From Burkholderia vietnamiensis LMG 10929 (GTDB lineage Bacteria > Pseudomonadota > Gammaproteobacteria > Burkholderiales > Burkholderiaceae), in contig NZ_CP009632.1 in NCBI RefSeq assembly GCF_000959445.1, forward strand, positions 1,184,368-1,248,367: DNA of 64,000 nucleotides, read 5' to 3'. The position numbers were made by a program, and so were the translations under genes. Positions 27,509 through 36,041 of this stretch are shown one piece after another; within the stretch, counting starts at the first letter, position 1; every line of letters begins with the position of its first letter. Under the pieces are notes generated by a model. That model searched no databases. It was not told the origin of the DNA and worked only from the letters and a program-made list of their open reading frames with translations.

Positions 27509-27860
27509 GCGGGGCGCGGGCGCCGCGGGCAGGCGTTTGCGGCCATCGCGTGCGTGGTAGGGCTGGGCGCGGCGTGGCGCACTCGGTTCGGCATCGTTGT
27601 CGCCGGCCGGCGCGCTCGCGGGGTGCGTCGCTGGAGGCATGGAACCGCCCGCCATGTCGCCCGCGACCGGCTGTGCGCGTTGCAGCCACACGTGCGGTAG
27701 AAGGGGCGCGGGCGGGCGTGTGCGGCCATCGCGCGCGTGGTAGGGCTGGGCGCGGCGTGGCGCACCCGGTTTGGCGTCGTTGTCGTCGGCTGGCGCGCTC
27801 GCGTGGTGCGTCGCTGGAGCGGACCGCCATGTCGCCCGCGTCGCGGGAGGTAAAGCGGAC
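27480..27860. repeat. Imperfect ~192-bp direct repeat
   Basis: The sequence from about 27488 (GTTGCTGCCGCACGTGCGGTAG, the end of the kinase gene) recurs about 192 bp later from 27680 (GTTGCAGCCACACGTGCGGTAG). Both copies share the GGGGCGCGGG, GCGGCCATCGCG, TGGTAGGGCTGGGCGCGGCG and GCGTCGCTGGA blocks. The first copy starts within the 3' end of the dak gene, so the repeat arose by a local duplication that included the gene's last codons. Confidence 0.75.
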
Positions 27861-28137
27861 GCTGCAAACGGGGGCCGCAGCAAGCGCGCGCGACGCGTGG
27901 TATGTCGTGCCGTGCTGTGCATTGTTGTGCCGCTTCGGGCCATGCCTTGCCATGCGGTCCCGCTCTGCGCCGCGGGGGCCTCGCATCACCTCGCATCACC
28001 ACCCCACCCCAGCTCCCCTCCCCGGGGAAAACCCCGATCCTCACATCGTCCTATGACATCCGGCGTCGCTAATTGGCGGGATTACTTTGATCCTCGTCGG
28101 CGCCCGTCCGGGCGCATGCTGATAGCGAGGATCCCTC
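27861..28137. other. Remaining gene-free sequence before the MFS pseudogene
   Basis: Low-complexity G/C- and then CATCACC-rich sequence. No gene recognised. The promoter of the following MFS gene probably lies near 28060-28130, where a small GGCGCCCG-TC-CGGGCGC hairpin is seen. Confidence 0.4.
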
Positions 28138-29523
28138 ATGCGATACGTGCCATCGATGACTTCCGTTTCCGCGGCCGCTTCCGTTGCGGACGACGCGGCT
28201 TCCCGCGGCGATGAGCCGCACTGTCTGCCGCGCGTCGCGATCGCGGCCGCGGCCCTCGGCAATGCGACCGAATGGTTCGACTACGGCATTTACGCGTACG
28301 GGCTCGCCTATATTTCGGCCGCGCTGTTTCCGGGCAGCACGGCCAGCGCGACGCTGTTCGCGCTCGGCACGTTCGCGATCTCGTTCCTGATCCGTCCGCT
28401 CGGCGGCCTGTTCTGGGGCCCGCTCGGCGACCGCCTCGGCCGCAAGCGCGTGCTCGCGCTGACCGTCCTGACGATGTCGGGCGCCACGCTGCTGGTCGGC
28501 GTGCTGCCGACCTACGCGAGCGCCGGCTGGCTCGCGCCGGCCGCCCTGATCGTGCTGCGCATGGTGCAGGGCTTCTCGACCGGCGGCGAATACGGCGGCG
28601 CGGCGACCTTCATCGCCGAATACGCGCCCGACGCGCGACGCGGCCTGTGCGGCAGCTTCCTCGAGTTCGCGACGCTCGCCGGGTTTTCGCTCGGCGCGCT
28701 GCTGATGCTCGGCTTCGCGCTGCTGCTCGGCGACACCGCGATGCACGCCTGGGGCTGGCGACTACCGTTCCTCGTCGCGGCGCCGCTCGGGCTGATCGGC
28801 TTCTACCTGCGCTCGCGCCTCGAGGAAACGCCGGTGTTCCGCGAGCTCGAAGAACAGGCGCAGCGGCGCGAGCAGAGCGCCGCGGCCGCCGCGCTGCCGC
28901 TCGGCCGGCTGCTGGTCCGCTATGCGAGGCCGCTGCTGCTGCTCGGCGGGCTCGTCGTGGCGCTGAACGTCGTCAACTACGTGCTGCTCGCGTACATGCC
29001 GACCTAAATGCACAAGGAACTCGGCGTCAGCGAAAACCTGTCGCTGTTGATTCCGCTGCTCGGCATGCTCGCGATGATGGTGCTGCTGCCGTTCGCCGGC
29101 TGGCTGTCGGATCGCGTCGGCCGCAAGACGATGTGGTGGATCTCGCTCGTCGGGTTGTTCGTCGCGGCCGTGCCGATGTTCGCGCTGATGACGCACGGCG
29201 TGCTCGGCGCATTCGTCGGCTTCGCGGTGCTCGGCCTGCTGTACGTGCCGCAGCTCGCGACCATTTCCGCGATGTTCCCGGCGATGTTTCCGACCCACGT
29301 GCGCTATGCGGGCATGGCGATCGCGTACAACGTGTCGACGTCGCTGTTCGGCGGCACCGCGCCGATCGTCAACGACTGGCTGATCGGCAAGACCGGCAAC
29401 ACGATGATCCCCGCCTACTACATGATGGCCGCGTGCGCGGTCGGGCTCGTCGCGCTGTCGGCGGTGATCGAGACGCGCGGCTGCTCGCTGCGCGGCGACG
29501 CGGTACCGGGGCAAGCACGTTGA
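28138..29523 (+). pseudogene. MFS transporter (ProP/KgtP metabolite:H+ symporter type) split by a stop codon
   Basis: Two same-frame pieces (28138-29007 and 29008-29523) join into one 461-residue permease with 12 helices. The first piece has NATEWFDYGIYAYGLAYI and GPLGDRLGRKRVL, the second GWLSDRVGRKTMWW, the metabolite:H+ symporter (MHS) pattern of ProP and KgtP. The only break is a TAA at 29005-29007 in YMPT*MHKELG, where relatives have a Tyr (TAC), so a single C-to-A change (or a sequencing error) explains it. The rest is intact, suggesting a recent mutation. An ATG follows directly, but a protein of only five helices would not be active. Confidence 0.85.
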
Positions 29524-29547
29524 CGCGCGACCGAGCACGCAGCGCCT

Positions 29548-29563
29548 CCCATAAACGGTAACC
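29548..29563 (+). promoter_or_regulatory. Isolated iteron-like sequence
   Basis: CCCATAAACGGTAACC matches the consensus CCCATAAnnGGnTACC of the iterons upstream of repA in 14 to 15 positions, although it is about 20 kb away. It lies between the MFS pseudogene and its terminator. See findings. Confidence 0.4.
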
Positions 29564-29570
29564 GTCGAAT

Positions 29571-29600
29571 CGCCCGCCGCCCGGCACCGGACGGCGGGCG
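29571..29600 (+). terminator. Terminator after the MFS pseudogene
   Basis: 9-bp perfect stem CGCCCGCCG/CGGCGGGCG with a 12-bp loop, 47 bp after the end of the MFS gene. Confidence 0.65.
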
Positions 29601-29809
29601 ATCTGCGTTTCAGGTGCGGCGGATTGGCGATGTCGTCGCCGCGCGCGCATGATCGCGCGGCCGTCCGTTTCGATCTCGCATGCGCGGCCGTCGACACCGG
29701 TTGCTTGGCGAGGCTCCGAGGCGCCGGCGCTTTCGCGTGCGGCTCCTTAGGGTCTGTTTACATTCAACGAAATGTGTTTACATCTTGTCTTTTGCGCGAG
29801 CAGGCCAAG

Positions 29810-30315
29810 ATGATTCGAACGTTACTGAGCAACGAGGTATGGGCACGAATCGAATCGGTGTTGCAGGGCAAGGAAGGCGATCCAGGGCGAACGGCGACCG
29901 ACAATCGCTGGTTTATCGAAGGGGTTCTGTGGATTGGCCGGACCGGTTGCCCGTGGCGCGATCTGCCGAAGGAATTCGGACGATGGCATACGGTGTACAT
30001 GCGCTTCTCCCGGTGGCGTCGCAAAGGCGTGTGGGGGCGCGTTGCGCACGCAGTGTCCGACGAAGCGGAGATCAAACGCGTGCTGATCGACTCGACCATC
30101 GTGCGTGCGCACCAGCATTCGGCCGGGGCCCGAAAAAAAGCGGCCCGCAAGGGCTCGGGCGTTCGCGCGGTGGACTGACGACCAAGCTGCATCTGGCTGT
30201 CGATGAAGCCGGGCGCCCCCTGCGAATGATCGCCACCGAAGGACAGGTCTCGGATATTTCCCGTGCGCACGAATTGGTTGAGCATTTGCGCACAGGTGCT
30301 GTGATCGCCGACAAA
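29810..30315 (+). pseudogene. IS5/IS427-family transposase, 5' part
   Basis: Starts MIRTLLSNEVWARIESVLQGKEGD and has CPWRDLPKEFGRWHTVYMRFSRWRRKGVW and the first catalytic Asp in VLIDSTIVRAHQHSAG. The first frame ends at 30178; the second continues one frame back as GRSRGGLTTKLHLAVDEAG (second Asp). The switch lies at an A7 run (30133-30139), the programmed -1 slip site expected in this IS group, so the frame change itself is normal. The gene is dead because an IS110-family element is inserted after VIADK, and the 3' part is also deleted internally. Confidence 0.85.
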
Positions 30316-31743
30316 TGAAATGAACGCGTCCCACCCTGCGGCCGAGTGGGAGGAAACGGAAGGGTGTGGACCCTCACGGGCCAACGGCATCGATGTGCCT
30401 AGGTGGAAAATGCACGCATTTCCAAAGCAACCGGAGGATCCACGATGGACAGTATTGCAGTCGGTGTAGACATCGCCAAGCACGTGTTCCAGGTTCATTA
30501 CATCGATCAGGAAACGGGCGAAATCGTGAACAAGCCTATCAAGCGGGCCAAGTTTCTTGAGCACTTTGCCAACCGTGCCAGATGCCTGATCGGAATGGAA
30601 GCCTGCGGTGGAGCGCACCACTAGGCGAGGCAGTTGATCCAGATGGGCCACGAAGTCAGGTTGATGCCGGCGGAGTTCGTGAAGGCATTCAACATTCGGA
30701 ACAAGAGCGATGCGGCCGATGCCAAGGCGATCTGGCTGGCGGTGCGGCAGCCCGGCAAGCCGGTGGCGGTGAAAACGGAAATGCAGCAGGCGATGTTGAC
30801 GTTGCACCGGATGCGCGAGCAACTGGTGAAGTTCCGCACGATGCAGAGCAACGGACTGCGAGGGCTGCTGACGGAATACGGCGAGGTGATGAGCCGGGGC
30901 CGCGCGAAACTGGATGGCGAGATTCCGGCGGTGCTGGGGCGGCTTGCAGAGCGATTGCCAGTAGCGTTGATCGCCACGTTGCGCGAGCACTGGAACGAGC
31001 TGGCGAGGCTGGACGGACAGATTGCCGAGATCGAGCGACGCATGCGTGCGTGGCAGAAGGAGAACCGGGCTGTGAAGGCGATCAGCGAGATTCCCGGTGT
31101 CGGCCTTCTGACGGCGACGGCAGCGGTGGCGATGATGGGTGACGCAAAGGCATTCAGATCAGGTCGAGAGTTTGCGGCATGGGCGGGACTGGTGCCGGAG
31201 CAGACGGGCTCAGGTGGCAAGGTGAATCTGCACGGTATCAGCAAGCGCGGCGACACGTATTTGCGCACGCTGCTGATTCACGGTGCACGCAGCGTTCTGA
31301 CACACGCGAAAGATCCTGGCCCCTGGGTCGAGCAGATGAAGAAGCGGCGACCAATGAACGTAATCGTCGTCGCGTTGGCCAACAAGATGGCAAGAACGAT
31401 CTGGGCCGTGCTGGCTCACGATCGGCAGTATCAGAAAGGCTACGTGAGTGTGAGACCCGTTTGAACAGGCCAACACCGGGTTGAAGATAAACGTTTAACA
31501 CAGGGTGAACGTCGAAAGGTTGCGCAGCAATCGAGTGCGATGACAAGCCAGGTAGGACCGGGACTCGCTAAACCTGTATAGCCTGATGAGCTTCGAGCTC
31601 GCCGGACAAATGAGGTGCGAGTCAGCGAATTTCATAGGGGCCTGCAGCAGTTGTACCGGCTGCAACAAGGCCGGATATAAAGCTGCAGCCCATCCTGTCA
31701 GTCTGAACCCACGAAAACTGTTGCAAACGGGACGCGTTCATAT
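30316..31743 (+). mobile_element. IS110-family (IS1111-group) insertion sequence
   Basis: Element of about 1.43 kb inserted in the IS5-type transposase gene. It carries perfect 13-bp subterminal inverted repeats ATGAACGCGTCCC (30320-30332, and inverted at 31729-31741), a mark of the IS1111 group. The right boundary is uncertain by 3 bp because AAA is present at both junctions. About 280 bp of non-coding sequence follows the transposase, which in IS110-type elements can encode a bridge RNA. Confidence 0.85.
30445..31464 (+). pseudogene. IS110-family transposase with a premature stop
   Basis: Full-length transposase of 339 codons beginning MDSIAVGVDIAKHVFQVHYI, with the DEDD domain (first Asp in GVDIAK, then GMEACGGAHH and the DAADA motif) and the C-terminal Tnp_20 domain (IPGVGLLTATAAVAMMGDAKAFRSGREFAAWAGLVP). 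The second half includes the catalytic-Ser region GSGGKVNLHGISKRGD. One TAG at 30622-30624 interrupts it in GAHH*ARQL; relatives have Trp (TGG) there, so it is a point nonsense mutation. It is the only visible lesion. Start chosen after GGAGGATCC. Confidence 0.88.
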
Positions 31744-31931
31744 AAAGGCTATGACTCGGATGCCTTCGTGAACACCATCCGCGCTGCACATGCGAAGGCC
31801 GTTATTCCACCGCGCTCGAATCGAAAGACCAAGCGGCTCCACTCGTTACGACAAGCTCGCAGGCAACTATCTCGCCTTCGCGGTGCTTACCTGCGCCTTT
31901 GGGCCGCTGGTGAGAATGTGAACAGGACCTA
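31744..31931 (+). pseudogene. IS5/IS427-family transposase, 3' remnant
   Basis: Continues the interrupted gene as GYDSDAFVNTIRAAHAKAVIPPRSNRKT. Then, after GGCTCC near 31843, it jumps to TRYDKLAGNYLAFAVLTCAFGPLV. The stretch that normally holds the catalytic Glu (LIERFFNRLKQ-type motif) is missing. The right inverted repeat closes the element. Confidence 0.75.
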
Positions 31932-32232
31932 GTGCAATTGCGTGCGGTGTGACGCGGGTGTCGCGTGCCGCGCGCGACATCGCGCATGGCGCGTGCCCGG
32001 TGTACTGCACCGCTATGGCGCACGTCGACACCAACGGTACGACTAATCGATCGGTCGGGCGATGCGGCACCGCACCACCCGCTTGTCACCGGCTCGCGAA
32101 TCGGAGCTTCGTCGGTCGGCGCACCGCGGCTTTGGACGGCCGTTGCGCGGCCGATGCACAGAAGCTGCAAGACATCCGCATGACAAAAACGGTAGTTTGC
32201 TATCGAATTACTTTGCCCCTATCATCTCGTGC
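31932..32232. other. Gene-free stretch upstream of the MarR gene
   Basis: No coding sequence recognised. Its right end holds the efflux-operon promoter region: two octamers TAGTTTGC and TACTTTGC lie about 45-25 bp before the MarR start and could be a binding-site pair, though the match is too short to be firm. Confidence 0.4.
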
Positions 32233-32712
32233 ATGACGAATCTGCCCGATCTCCGCCTCGCCGTCAGCAGCCTGCTGGTGCTCAGCGCGCGCAAGTGGCG
32301 CCGCACCAGCGACGCGGTGCTGACCGCATACAACGTGTCCGAGGCCTGCGCCACGCCGCTGCTGATCGCCGGGCGCCTGGGCGAAGGCGTGCGCCAGGGC
32401 ACGCTGGCCGAACACGTCGGCATCGAAGGGCCGTCGCTCGTGCGGCTGCTCGACCAGCTGTGCGCGGCCGGTCTCGCGCGCCGCGACGAGGACCCGTACG
32501 ATCGTCGCGCGAAAACGATCTCGCTGACGGCCGCCGGCCGCTCGGTCACCGCGAAGATGGAAGAAGACCTGCGCGTGCTGCGCGCGCAGGTGCTCAAGGG
32601 CGTGTCGCGCGCCGACCTCGAGGCGACGCTGCGCGTGCTGAATGCGTTCAACGCCGCCGACGTGCCGAACCCGGCCCCGGGCACGCCGCAATCCGCCAGT
32701 TCCGCGTCATGA
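32233..32712 (+). CDS. MarR-family regulator of the efflux operon
   Basis: Product of 159 residues with a MarR winged helix (LAEHVGIEGPSLVRLLDQLCAAGLARRDEDPYDRRAKTISLTAAGRSV). It is the first gene of a five-gene operon; its stop overlaps the FUSC start by 4 bp (ATGA). MarR proteins release DNA on binding aromatic acids or drugs, and here it most likely represses its own efflux operon. The ATG at 32233 is preferred over the longer frame from 32062. Confidence 0.88.
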   Translation: MTNLPDLRLAVSSLLVLSARKWRRTSDAVLTAYNVSEACATPLLIAGRLGEGVRQGTLAEHVGIEGPSLVRLLDQLCAAGLARRDEDPYDRRAKTISLTAAGRSVTAKMEEDLRVLRAQVLKGVSRADLEATLRVLNAFNAADVPNPAPGTPQSASSAS

Positions 32713-34853
32713 CCTTTCCGAGCCTTCGCGACTGGCTGTTCTCGGGCAAGACGTTCGCCGCGTCGATGCTCGCGCTGTACCTCGGCCTGTATTTTCAGCT
32801 GCCGCGTCCGTACTGGGCGATGGCGAGCGTCTACATCGTGTCGAACCCGTTCGTCGGCGCGACGCGTTCCAAGGCGCTGTATCGCGCGCTCGGCACCGCG
32901 CTCGGCGCAGCCGCCGCGATCCTGTTCGTGCCGCCATTCGTCGAGACGCCGATCCTGTTCAGCATCATCGTCGCGACGTGGTGCGGCACGCTGCTCTACC
33001 TCGCGATCTCGGACCGCACCGCGCGCAGCTACGTGTTCATGCTGGCCGGTTACACGATGCCGCTCATCGCGCTGCCGACGGTGGCCGATCCGTCGACGAT
33101 CTTCGACGTCGCGATCGCCCGCACCGAGGAGATCGTCCTCGGCATCGTGTGCGCGAGCGTGGTCGGCAGCACCGTGTTCCCGAACCGGCTCGCGCCGACG
33201 CTGATCGAACGCACCGATGCATGGTTCAAGGATGCCGCGTTCTACGGGCGCGAGACGTTGTCCGGGCATCTCGCGGGCAAGGCGCTGTCCGCGTGCCGCC
33301 AGCGCCTCGCCGCCACCATCACCGGCCTCGAGTTTCTGCTGAGCCAGCTGAGCTACGACCACGCGCATCCGCGCGTGCTCGAGCGCGCGCAGGCGCTCGC
33401 GGGCCGGATGCAGCTGTTCCTGCCGCTGATGTCGTCGCTGGCCGACCCGCTCGTCGCGCTGATGCGCGAACTGAAAGTGCGCCCGCCCGGGCTCGACGCG
33501 CTGCTCGCCGACGCCGCGAAGTGGTTCGATGCGCCGCTGCCGGCCGTGAAGGCCGACACCGGCGGCGAGATGGCGCACGATCCGGCCGCGGACGACCTGC
33601 GCGCGCGCATCGCGGCGCTGCAGCCGCCCGACAGCGCACTCGCGAGCTGGGACGGCGCGCTGCTGTCGAACGCGCTGTGGCGTCTGCGTCAGGTCATCGA
33701 CATCTGGCAGGACTGCCGCTCGCTGCGCGCGCTGATCGCGAACGAGTCGGGCATCTGGCAGCCGCGTTTCAGGCACTGGCGGCTCGGCGGCACCGAGCGT
33801 TTCTTCGATCGCGGGATGATGCTGTTCTCGACGCTGACCGTGGCCGGCGCGATCGTGTTCGCGTGCTGGCTGTGGATCGCGTCGGGCTGGCACGACGGCG
33901 CCGGCGCGGTCACGCTGGCCGCCGTCGCGTGCAGCTTCTTCGCCGCGCTCGACGAGCCCGCACCGCTCGTGTTCAAGTTCTTCCTCGCGACCGCCGCGAG
34001 CGTCGTGTTCGCGGGCCTGTACCTGTTCGCCGTGCTGCCGCACGTGCACGACTTCGCGATGCTCGTGCTGATGTTCGCCGGCCCGTTCATCCTGATCGGC
34101 ACGCTGCTGCCGCGCCCGCAGTTCAACATGGTGACGATGCTCGTCGCCGTCAACACGGCGACCTTCATCAGCATCCAGAGCGCGTACGACGCCGACTTCT
34201 TCGTGTTCCTGAACAGCAACCTCGCCGGTGTCGCCGGGTTGCTGTTCGCGTATCTGTGGACGCGCGCGACGCGGCCGTTCGGCGCCGAACTCGCCGTGCG
34301 ACGGCTGCTGCGCTCGGGCTGGGAGGACGTCGCGCGCTCCGCGTCGACGCAGCCGCTCGACGACCAGCGCAACCATGCGTCGCGGATGCTCGATCGCGTC
34401 ACGCAATTGCTGCCGCGGCTCGGCGCGTCGGACGATCATCGTCATCCGTCGATCGAGAGCTTCCGCGACCTGCGCATCGCGCTGAACGCGCTCGACCTGC
34501 GCCGCGCGCGCCGCAGACTGTCGGGCGACGTGCCCGATGCGATCGACCGCGTGCTGGCCGGCGTCACCGATCACTACGCGCACTGCGCGGCCGCCAACGC
34601 ACGGCAGCCGGCGCCGCCCGCGCTGCTCGCGTCGATCGACGATGCGCTGCGGCGCGTGGCGGGCCGCACCCGGCCGCACGCCGCGTCGGCCGGCGCGGCG
34701 GAGGCCGGCGCGACGCCTGCGGCACCGACGTCGCGCGCCGCGCACCGGCGCTTGCGCAATACGCTGCACGCGCTCGTCGGGCTGCGGCTGTCGCTGTACC
34801 CGGCCGCGGCCGCGCAGCCGCCGCAGGCCACGGCGGACGGAGCACGCGCATGA
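32709..34853 (+). CDS. FUSC-family inner-membrane efflux protein (AaeB-like)
   Basis: Product of 714 residues with two blocks of about five membrane helices (near residues 20-170 and 380-530), each followed by a cytoplasmic region. This is the layout of the fusaric-acid-resistance / AaeB family. The start FSGKTFAASMLALYLGLYFQLPRPYWAMASVYIVSNP is highly typical. It would pump aromatic carboxylic acids or related compounds together with the HlyD and NodT proteins encoded downstream. Confidence 0.9.
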   Translation: MTFPSLRDWLFSGKTFAASMLALYLGLYFQLPRPYWAMASVYIVSNPFVGATRSKALYRALGTALGAAAAILFVPPFVETPILFSIIVATWCGTLLYLAISDRTARSYVFMLAGYTMPLIALPTVADPSTIFDVAIARTEEIVLGIVCASVVGSTVFPNRLAPTLIERTDAWFKDAAFYGRETLSGHLAGKALSACRQRLAATITGLEFLLSQLSYDHAHPRVLERAQALAGRMQLFLPLMSSLADPLVALMRELKVRPPGLDALLADAAKWFDAPLPAVKADTGGEMAHDPAADDLRARIAALQPPDSALASWDGALLSNALWRLRQVIDIWQDCRSLRALIANESGIWQPRFRHWRLGGTERFFDRGMMLFSTLTVAGAIVFACWLWIASGWHDGAGAVTLAAVACSFFAALDEPAPLVFKFFLATAASVVFAGLYLFAVLPHVHDFAMLVLMFAGPFILIGTLLPRPQFNMVTMLVAVNTATFISIQSAYDADFFVFLNSNLAGVAGLLFAYLWTRATRPFGAELAVRRLLRSGWEDVARSASTQPLDDQRNHASRMLDRVTQLLPRLGASDDHRHPSIESFRDLRIALNALDLRRARRRLSGDVPDAIDRVLAGVTDHYAHCAAANARQPAPPALLASIDDALRRVAGRTRPHAASAGAAEAGATPAAPTSRAAHRRLRNTLHALVGLRLSLYPAAAAQPPQATADGARA

Positions 34854-34887
34854 TCCGGCTTTCCCACCCGTCCTTCCGAGCGCGACC

Positions 34888-35100
34888 ATGATCGGCGAAA
34901 TCGACATCTTCGGCGTATTCGTGCCGGCTCCCCTCGTGCTGATGCTGATCGCGTATCTGATCAACATCGTCGTGCGCGCGCTGCTCGAGCGCGTCGGCTT
35001 CTACCGCCTCGTCTGGCACCGTTCGATCTTCGATCTCGGCATCTACGTGTTCGTGCTTGCCGCCGTCGTGGTCGTGTCTCACCATCTCGTGGCTAGCTAA
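34888..35100 (+). CDS. DUF1656 (AaeX-like) small membrane protein
   Basis: Product of 70 residues with two membrane helices: DIFGVFVPAPLVLMLIAYLINIVVRALLERVGFYRLVWHRSIFDLGIYVFVLAAVVVVSH is characteristic of DUF1656. It always travels with FUSC and HlyD genes in this class of efflux operon and is an accessory of unknown mechanism. It starts 34 bp after the FUSC gene and ends 2 bp before the HlyD gene. Confidence 0.9.
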   Translation: MIGEIDIFGVFVPAPLVLMLIAYLINIVVRALLERVGFYRLVWHRSIFDLGIYVFVLAAVVVVSHHLVAS

Positions 35101-35102
35101 TC

Positions 35103-36041
35103 GTGAAAAAAACCTGGTACTCGGCAGGACAGATCCTGCTCACGCTGATCGTCGTCGTCGTGGCCGCCCTCGTGTTGTGGCGCATCATCAATTACTACAT
35201 GTTCTCGCCGTGGACCCGCGACGGGCACGTGCGCGCCGACGTGATCCAGGTCGCGCCGGACGTGGCCGGCCTCATCACGTCGGTGCAGGTCGCCGACAAC
35301 CAGGAGGTCAAGCGCGGCCAGGTGCTGTTCGTGATCGATCAGGCGCGCTACACGCTCGCGCAACGCCTCGCCGAAGCGACCCTCGCGCAGCGCCGCGCGA
35401 CGCTCGCCCAGGCGAAGCGCGAATATGCGCGCAACCTGCAGCTCGGCAATCTGGTGGCGAGCGAACAGGTCGAGGAAAGCCGCACGCGCGTCGAGCAGGG
35501 CGAAGCCGCCGTCGCCGATGCGCAGGTGTCGCTCGACACCGCGAAACTGAATCTCCAGCGCACCACGATCGTGAGCCCGGTCGACGGCTATCTGAACGAT
35601 CGCGCGCCGCGCACCGGCGAATACGTGGCGGCCGGCCGTGCGGTGCTGTCGGTCGTCGATCGCAACTCGTTCCGCGTGGACGGCTATTTCGAGGAAACCA
35701 AGCTGCGCGGCATCCATATCGGCGAGCCGGTCGACATCGTCGTGATGGGCGAGCCGCATCCGCTGCGCGGCCACGTGCAGAGCATCGTCGCCGCGATCGA
35801 GGATCGCGACCGCACGCAGGGCGCGAACCTGCTGCCGAACGTGAACCCGGCATTCAGCTGGGTGCGGCTCGCGCAGCGCGTGCCGGTGCGCGTCGTGCTC
35901 GACGAGGTGCCGGACGATTTCCGGATGATCGCCGGCCGCACCGCGACCGTCGCGGTGCGCTCGCATGACGCGCGCCGTGACGACAAGACGCGGCCGGCAT
36001 CGGCGCCCGCCGCGGCCAGCGCGACTGGAGCATCGCAATGA
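35103..36041 (+). CDS. HlyD-family membrane fusion protein (AaeA/EmrA-like)
   Basis: Product of 312 residues starting at GTG (35103). One N-terminal membrane helix (ILLTLIVVVVAALVLWRIINYY) is followed by the lipoyl-like barrel-sandwich halves: WTRDGHVRADVIQVAPDVAGLITSV and LNLQRTTIVSPVDGYLNDR. A short coiled coil lies between them. It is the periplasmic adaptor joining the FUSC pump to the outer-membrane channel. Its stop overlaps the NodT start by 4 bp. Confidence 0.92.
   Translation: MKKTWYSAGQILLTLIVVVVAALVLWRIINYYMFSPWTRDGHVRADVIQVAPDVAGLITSVQVADNQEVKRGQVLFVIDQARYTLAQRLAEATLAQRRATLAQAKREYARNLQLGNLVASEQVEESRTRVEQGEAAVADAQVSLDTAKLNLQRTTIVSPVDGYLNDRAPRTGEYVAAGRAVLSVVDRNSFRVDGYFEETKLRGIHIGEPVDIVVMGEPHPLRGHVQSIVAAIEDRDRTQGANLLPNVNPAFSWVRLAQRVPVRVVLDEVPDDFRMIAGRTATVAVRSHDARRDDKTRPASAPAAASATGASQ

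Larger units (their letters stand above)
29748..31931 (+). mobile_element. Decayed IS5-family (IS427-like) element with a nested IS110-family element
   Basis: The outer element is bounded by imperfect terminal repeats: TAGGGTCTGTTTACATTC (29748-29765) and, inverted, TAGGTCCTGTTCACATTC (complement of 31914-31931). Its transposase begins at 29810, is interrupted at about 30315 by an IS110-family element, and resumes at about 31744 (GYDSDAFVNTIRAAHAKAVIPPRSNRKT). It then lacks an internal segment before ending TRYDKLAGNYLAFAVLTCAFGPLV. Flanking TAG triplets on both sides may be a target duplication. Confidence 0.85.

Noticed and set aside
31586..31771. 61-codon frame in the IS110 3' region
   Set aside because: Lies in non-coding end of the IS and reads as random sequence across the element junction.
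32208..34967. 919-codon open frame antisense to the FUSC gene
   Set aside because: Shadow of a GC-rich gene: Arg/Gln/His-rich with no domain, opposite a clear FUSC coding sequence.
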